DNA of 36,019 nucleotides. It comes from Planctomyces sp. GTDB taxonomy: Bacteria > Planctomycetota > Planctomycetia > Planctomycetales > Planctomycetaceae. Under the pieces are notes generated by a model that did no database searches, was not told the DNA's origin, and saw only the letters and a list, made by a program, of their open reading frames with translations. The stretch spans positions 1-36,019 of the forward strand of contig PABD01000148.1 in assembly GCA_002702685.1 (NCBI GenBank). The letters are read 5' to 3'. The translations under genes and the position numbers were made by a program. This document shows, piece after piece, positions 31,484 through 36,019 of the stretch. Positions within the stretch are counted from its first letter, which is position 1, and each line of letters opens with the position of its first letter.

Positions 31484-31775
31484 AACCCGGGGAGCGAATC
31501 TATGCGAGAAGAAAAGAAGCAGTGCGTTGCCAATGCCCCATTCTAGCGGACATCATCCAACCTGTCATTCAAAGGGGTTCCCCCGGCCGGTGGCAGAATC
31601 GGTCCAGACTGAATTTCATTGCGCGGCGTTGGAATCTGTACAGGAAGGCATCGCATAAACGATTCATTTTTCCGAAAATAGAGGCGTCCTGTCCAATTTT
31701 TGAGATCCCAAACGAATACCCTTCCGTTCCCGACATAGATTCTCTTCGTACACCTCTACCTCCGAGTTCGCCTCT

Positions 31776-31976
31776 ATGCTGCTCAAACTGGTACTGACCG
31801 CGGGCGTCATCTACTTCTGTGTGATGCTCGCACGGAAAGAAAACCGTTCACCCTTCATTTGGGGCATGATCGGCGGACTGATCTGCCTGGCGATTCCGTT
31901 CAAGATTCTGAGCGCCCCGATCGCGTTTATCGTCGTATTTCTCGGCCTCACCCTCGCTAACATTCTTCAAAGGTAG
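31776..31976 (+). CDS. 66-aa membrane protein of the SPFH operon
   Basis: This small protein has two hydrophobic segments (about 3-19 and 28-63) joined by a basic loop (ARKENRSPF). No family recognised. It ends 5 bp before the first SPFH gene and so is probably translated from the same mRNA. The ribosome site is weak. It may be a small subunit or assembly factor of the SPFH complex, though that is only inferred from position. Confidence 0.65.
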   Translation: MLLKLVLTAGVIYFCVMLARKENRSPFIWGMIGGLICLAIPFKILSAPIAFIVVFLGLTLANILQR

Positions 31977-31981
31977 CTCTG

Positions 31982-33730
31982 ATGAGTCGAAACAAGGACA
32001 GCTATATCTTCGATGATTCTTCTTCCGGCGGTTCCCCAATGCGCCGGATATTCCCGCGCATCCCGTGGGTCGCGTTCATTCTGGGAATCGTTTTCCTCAC
32101 GGTTGTCGCCAGCTACGTAGGCTACAACTCGTTCCTGATTGAAGTCCCCCCTGAACATATCGCTGTCCTGACGACCAAAACCGGCAAGGACCTTGCCAAC
32201 GATATGGAGGTCGCGCCCGGTCCCGAATACAAGGGGCTGCAGATCGAAGTCCTGCAGGAAGGACGTTACATCAAGAACCCGTATTACTGGGATTGGGAAA
32301 TCTACCCGATGGTCGTCATTCCCCAGAATAAAATGGGCGTCCGCATCCGCTTGAACGGAGAGGACCTGCAGCGTGGCCACTTTGTCGCCAGCAATGAGAA
32401 GCAGAAGGGGATTGTTAAAGAAGTTCTCGTCCCTGGTCGCTACACCATCAACGCGATCGTGATCGATGGCAAAACCAAGCAACAGATCAGCGTCCCCCGA
32501 CCGAAAGAAGATTATCTCGAGATCATTGAACTCTGGGATCCGAAAACCATCCCGGGCGGTTACAAAGGCGTCGTCACCAATCTCGCCGCCGACATGCCCG
32601 GCAATCCGAACCAACTCGTCTTCGCGGAAGAGACCGACGAAAACGGGAATACGAAAGAGGTGCGCGGAACGCAACTCGTCACGCTGGAACCTAAGACGTA
32701 TTACAAAAACCCATACATGTATCGAATCAACTCGATCGATTGCCGCAGTCAGCGTTTCAATCTGACGGAAGGGAAGGCGGACATGATCTTCCCGAGCAGA
32801 GACGGATTCCCGATTTCACTCGATGGCATCATTGAGTTTCGCGTCAATCCGGAACGGGCCGCGGAAGTCTATGTAACCTACAACGATGTCACCAACGACT
32901 CACTCGACTCCGGCGCGACTCGTATCTCGGAAGAAATCATCGCCAAGATTATTCTGCCGAATGCGCGCTCTTTCTGTCGTATCGAGGGCTCCAAGTCGTC
33001 GGCACGTGAGTTTATCAGCGGGGAGACGCGAACCAACTTCCAGGAAGCCTTCGAAGCTTCGATCCGCAAGACGTGCGCGGAGCAGGGGATTGAGATCGTG
33101 CAGGCATTGATTACCCGCATCAAGCCTCCGGACGCCATCGCCAAGCCGCTGCGGGACCGTGAGGTCGCGCGGCAGCAGTTGCAACAGTATCGGCAACAGA
33201 AAACACAGCAGTTGCAGGAAGCGAACCTCGCACGAGAAGCGGCGATGGTCGCTCAGAAAACCCAATTGGTCGAAGCCGAACGGGAAGTCGTGAAACTGAT
33301 CACCCGCGCGCAGGAAGATCAGGCCGTCGCACTATCCGGGGCCAATCGCGATAAGGAAGTTGCCGAACTGCAATTACAGGCGGCCCAGGATAAAGCGAAA
33401 GCGATTCTTTCCGAAGCGAAAGCAGATGCCTCCATTCTGAACTTTGAAAACGAAGCGGACGCCGCGGGTTGGAAAATCGCCGTGGACGCCCTCGGTGGCA
33501 AGGGACAGGCTTTTGCAACCTATGTCCTCTACCAGAAACTCGCGCCCGGATTCAAGCGGATCATGACCAATACCGCCGACAGTCCGCTGATGCGGGTGTT
33601 TGAAAACTTTGCCCCCGACCATAGTCAGGGTCCTCAGGTATTGCCGGTGGACAATCCTCCGGCAGAATTGAAGCCACCCACGCAGGCAGAAAGTTCCGAC
33701 AGCCCGGAGGTGGAAGTGAGCAAACAGTAA
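31982..33730 (+). CDS. large SPFH/band-7 membrane protein (HflK-like position)
   Basis: This 582-aa protein has a short cytoplasmic N-terminus, one membrane segment (about 28-46) and a long extracytoplasmic part, the HflK/HflC topology. Before and within the SPFH domain there are three similar segments: EGRYIKNPYYWDW at 93-105, PGRYTINAIV at 151-160 and PKTYYKNPYMYRI at 237-249, each followed by a strand such as GYKGVVTNL near 193-201. The SPFH2 part has DGFPISLDGIIEFRVNPERA and NARSFCRIEGSKSSAREF. A coiled coil of about 100 residues follows (390-490). The C-terminus is disordered and proline-rich. AAAGG eight bases before the ATG supports the start. It is expected to form a large ring with the next gene product. 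Confidence 0.85.
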   Translation: MSRNKDSYIFDDSSSGGSPMRRIFPRIPWVAFILGIVFLTVVASYVGYNSFLIEVPPEHIAVLTTKTGKDLANDMEVAPGPEYKGLQIEVLQEGRYIKNPYYWDWEIYPMVVIPQNKMGVRIRLNGEDLQRGHFVASNEKQKGIVKEVLVPGRYTINAIVIDGKTKQQISVPRPKEDYLEIIELWDPKTIPGGYKGVVTNLAADMPGNPNQLVFAEETDENGNTKEVRGTQLVTLEPKTYYKNPYMYRINSIDCRSQRFNLTEGKADMIFPSRDGFPISLDGIIEFRVNPERAAEVYVTYNDVTNDSLDSGATRISEEIIAKIILPNARSFCRIEGSKSSAREFISGETRTNFQEAFEASIRKTCAEQGIEIVQALITRIKPPDAIAKPLRDREVARQQLQQYRQQKTQQLQEANLAREAAMVAQKTQLVEAEREVVKLITRAQEDQAVALSGANRDKEVAELQLQAAQDKAKAILSEAKADASILNFENEADAAGWKIAVDALGGKGQAFATYVLYQKLAPGFKRIMTNTADSPLMRVFENFAPDHSQGPQVLPVDNPPAELKPPTQAESSDSPEVEVSKQ

Positions 33731-33789
33731 GCCACATTGGTTTGCCTGTCATCCTTCCATCATCCTCATCCATTCAGGGAACATGAACT

Positions 33790-35409
33790 ATGAACCGTAA
33801 AAAACTTATTACCGCTCTGGCTGTGGTTACCGTCTGTCTCGTATTGCCGCTGCTCTTCATTCTGCACTTCACCATCAACCGGATTTATGTGCCGGAAGGA
33901 CAGAGTCTGCAATTGCGTTATAAAGGTCCGCTCGTCTTCGGTGCCAAGAACTACGCCAAAAAAGGCTACTGGGCGGAAGAAGGTGAAATCGGTATCCGCA
34001 AAGAACTTCGCGGTCCCGGTCGACATTTCTACTGCCCGATCTGGTGGGAACGAACACTCGTTGATGATTACATCATCAAACCGGGCGAAGTCGGGGTCGT
34101 CCGTTGTAACCTGGGCGACGCGCTTCCCGAAGGAGAATTCCTCGTCGAAGGGGATGTCGGCAATTCCAGTTTCAAAGGGATTCTTCGCAAGGTACTTCAT
34201 CCCGGGAGGTATCGCATCAATCCGTATGGCTATCACGTGGAAGTCGTACAGACGCATAAATTCACTTCCGGTAACCAGGAAAAGCAGTCCGGTTGGGTCG
34301 AAATTCCCACGGGATACGTCGGCGTCGTGACTAACCTCTCTGAGAATAAAGCGACCGGTGAGCTTGGTGGTATCCAGGAAAAGGTACTGCCCGCCGGCAT
34401 CTATCCGATCAATGGTTCCGAGCAACAGATTGACGTCATCGACGTCGGTTACCGCCATACGACCATTCAAGCCGAGGTCGCGCGAGACGCCCAGATGAAT
34501 ATCCTCCTCGATGAAAAAGGAGAACCGACGATCGTCGACGATTCCGGCGGAATTCAATTTCCCTCGGCCGACGGCTTCAGCATCCACATCGACTTCACCG
34601 CCATCTGGGGCGTAATGCCCGATCAGGCTCCACACGCCATCAACACCTTCGGTAACATCCAGGCTGTGGAGAACACGATTGTCATTCCACAGATCGAATC
34701 GATCTGTCGTAACGAGGGTTCGCGTTATCAAGCCGTTGACCTGCTTACCGGTGACGACCGCGAGCGATTCCAGCAGCAGACGACCGAAGAGTTCAACAAG
34801 ATTCTGCTCGACAAAAAAATCCGGTTGCTGTATGGCCTCGTGCGCCACGTCTACATTCCGAAGGAAGTTCGGGAACCGATTCAGACCGCGTTCATCGCCG
34901 ACGAGTTGACCTTGACCCGTATCCAGGAACAGGAAACGGCGAAGGAAGAAGCGAACCTGCGTGAAGCCGAGCAGCAGGTTGACCTCGCCTCGGAGACGGT
35001 CAAAGTCGAAACCCAGAAGAAGGTTGCGGAAGTCGCCGCGCAAGGTGACCGGGAAGCACGCACGATTGAAGCGGAAACCGAACGCCAGGTGGCCGCCATC
35101 GCCGCGGAAACCGCCGCTCATCAGGCCGACGCGAAGACCGTTCTCGGCGAAGCCGAAAACAAAGGAAAGCAGATGGTCGAAGAAGCCCGGTCGGACCGGT
35201 TCCGCCTGGCTGTCGAAGCTTTCGGATCGCCCGAGGCATACAACAACTGGATCTTCGCCACCGGCCTGCCGGATGACGTCGACCTGCAACTGCTTTACGC
35301 AGGTGAAGGCACGCTCTGGACCGACATGAAGGACATCGGCATCCGCGGCACCTTCCCGATCAAACAGGGCGAGGAACAGAAACCGGCCGAGCCGAAAAAG
35401 AACAAGTAG
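33790..35409 (+). CDS. second SPFH/band-7 membrane protein (HflC-like position)
   Basis: This 539-aa paralogue of the preceding gene product has a membrane anchor at 8-28, then PGRHFYCPIWW at 76-86, PGRYRINPYGYHV at 138-150 and AGIYPINGSEQQI at 202-214, again a threefold motif, with GYVGVVTNLSE near 175-184. The SPFH2 core has DGFSIHIDFTAIWGVMPDQ. A long charged coiled coil (about 370-460, rich in EAE/AET heptads) and a C-terminal segment ending KPAEPKKNK follow. It is 59 bp after the first SPFH gene with AGGGA upstream; a five-codon ORF starts at 33783 and might interfere. A terminator at 35448 closes the operon. Confidence 0.85.
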   Translation: MNRKKLITALAVVTVCLVLPLLFILHFTINRIYVPEGQSLQLRYKGPLVFGAKNYAKKGYWAEEGEIGIRKELRGPGRHFYCPIWWERTLVDDYIIKPGEVGVVRCNLGDALPEGEFLVEGDVGNSSFKGILRKVLHPGRYRINPYGYHVEVVQTHKFTSGNQEKQSGWVEIPTGYVGVVTNLSENKATGELGGIQEKVLPAGIYPINGSEQQIDVIDVGYRHTTIQAEVARDAQMNILLDEKGEPTIVDDSGGIQFPSADGFSIHIDFTAIWGVMPDQAPHAINTFGNIQAVENTIVIPQIESICRNEGSRYQAVDLLTGDDRERFQQQTTEEFNKILLDKKIRLLYGLVRHVYIPKEVREPIQTAFIADELTLTRIQEQETAKEEANLREAEQQVDLASETVKVETQKKVAEVAAQGDREARTIEAETERQVAAIAAETAAHQADAKTVLGEAENKGKQMVEEARSDRFRLAVEAFGSPEAYNNWIFATGLPDDVDLQLLYAGEGTLWTDMKDIGIRGTFPIKQGEEQKPAEPKKNK

Positions 35410-35447
35410 GCTCACCCGATTTTTGATCAAGATCAACCACCAAAACG

Positions 35448-35488
35448 AAAGACTCCCTTGTTCATTGCAGAGCAGGGGAGTCTTTTTT
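35448..35488 (+). terminator. intrinsic terminator of the SPFH operon
   Basis: AAAGACTCCCTTG (35448-35460) and CAGGGGAGTCTTT (35473-35485) pair with one G:U, 12-base loop, followed by more T. It lies 39 bases after the stop of the second SPFH gene. Confidence 0.85.
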
Positions 35489-35566
35489 AATGGTGATATC
35501 TTCACTCGCAAGAAAATGATATATGCGAGATCGAATCGCGGGCGATTTTCTTGATCCAATGAGAAC

Positions 35567-35911
35567 TCAGCAGCCCGTCGCTCCGGGGCTCGCGTCAAAT
35601 TCGTACTCTGGCGTTTTCGGGGCTCCGAAATCGATCCCTTGAAACGGGGCATCTTCTTCCCCGATATGAATTGCCCGCACCTGGTTGATAAATCGTTCGA
35701 CTTCATAGTGGACCGGAGCCGTTTGCCGAATGAAGAGGACACCATCGTGCGCCGAGATGACACCGCTGCCGGCCACGGCATCCTCCCATTCACCCGTTTG
35801 TGCGATGATCAGCTTCATCATCTGTTCCGTCTTCGCGGCAAGTTTTTGGGGGCATCGTTTGCCATCAATCTCCGGAACCACTGCCAGGAGATAATCACGG
35901 ATGTCATACAT
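35567..35911 (-). CDS. small protein resembling the domain of planctomycetal secretin-like proteins
   Basis: This 114-aa protein has MYDIRDYLLAVVPEIDG at the start, then MMKLIIAQTGEWEDAV, GSGVISAHDGVLFIRQTAP and HYEVERFINQVRAIH, the order (YDVRDL, W..vgG.gsi, L.V.qt..vH..i...l..lr) seen in the repeat-like domain common in planctomycetal type II/III secretion-like and hypothetical proteins. It ends EFDASPGATGC. No ribosome site precedes the ATG, and the frame upstream hits a TGA after about 16 codons, so either it is a stand-alone domain with a poor start or the 3' remnant of a longer gene whose 5' part runs to the window edge. No signal peptide. Confidence 0.5.
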   Translation of the reverse strand: MYDIRDYLLAVVPEIDGKRCPQKLAAKTEQMMKLIIAQTGEWEDAVAGSGVISAHDGVLFIRQTAPVHYEVERFINQVRAIHIGEEDAPFQGIDFGAPKTPEYEFDASPGATGC

Positions 35912-36019
35912 CCGTTGAATCAGAAAATCGGTAGAAGCAGTCTCAATACCGTTTCAGAATAGTGAACAGGCAGGCGAGTTCGACGAAGCTCTGGAAGAGG
36001 TGCGCGTGGTATTCCCAGC

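Noticed and set aside
33766-35793. 675-codon open frame on the minus strand opposite the second SPFH gene
   Set aside because: It mirrors the codon pattern of the plus-strand SPFH gene, runs through the operon terminator, and shows no family motifs or ribosome site.
1-36019. Search for CRISPR arrays, insertion sequences, integrases, phage genes and attachment sites
   Set aside because: No regular repeat-spacer pattern, transposase, integrase or flanking terminal repeats seen; the short inverted repeats reported have no associated mobility genes.

Overview
The window looks like a chromosomal segment of a planctomycete (class Planctomycetia). The main reason is two copies of the hallmark planctomycetal pair: a CxxCH cytochrome-type protein with DUF1549 and DUF1553, followed by a Tat-exported DUF1501 protein. 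Other support comes from DUF1559-like proteins, large secreted beta-helix proteins, a dihydropteroate-synthase-like protein of tetrahydromethanopterin-linked C1 metabolism, and a moderately GC-rich coding style with many minus-strand operons. I see no insertion sequence, prophage, CRISPR array or rRNA operon. The only tRNA is tRNA-Arg(UCG).

Layout. 1-2.6 kb: DUF6513/pterin-binding protein and an MDR oxidoreductase. 2.6-9.5 kb: first cytochrome/DUF1501 pair (minus) and a divergent secreted beta-helix protein. 9.6-12.6 kb: a stress and regulatory cluster with a hemerythrin-like protein behind an attenuator-like leader, a divergent receiver-ANTAR antiterminator, a predicted ~90-nt sRNA with its own promoter and terminator, a BON-domain protein, Hsp20 and a YciI/DGPF protein. 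12.6-17.1 kb: second cytochrome/DUF1501 pair. 17.3-19.6 kb: a small membrane protein, a 19-codon ORF coupled to a 55-aa SEC-C zinc-motif protein, a terminator, then a polynucleotide-kinase-like P-loop protein overlapping a Thg1-like 3'-5' RNA polymerase that is interrupted by an in-frame amber codon. 19.6-21.5 kb: a tandem OB-like secreted protein, a TPR lipoprotein and the tRNA.

21.6-26.1 kb holds two minus-strand membrane-protein units: a paralogous polytopic pair behind a palindrome-containing promoter, and a translationally coupled trio in which multi-TM N-termini replace the usual pilin-like N-terminus of DUF1559 proteins. 26.2-29.2 kb: glycerophosphodiester phosphodiesterase, a PfpI/DJ-1 protein and a second beta-helix protein. 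29.6-31.5 kb: a small membrane protein and a short RecQ-family helicase. 31.7-35.5 kb: a three-gene membrane operon with a 66-aa membrane protein and two large HflK/HflC-like SPFH proteins, closed by a terminator. The right edge has a lone domain resembling the one found in planctomycetal secretin-like proteins.

The most distinctive parts are (i) the SEC-C / kinase / Thg1-like RNA-end-repair neighbourhood, with a terminator placed directly before the kinase start and a TAG inside the Thg1 frame, and (ii) the ANTAR regulator flanked on one side by an attenuator-like leader and on the other by a free-standing sRNA candidate. All functional calls rest on motif recognition by eye; no searches were run.
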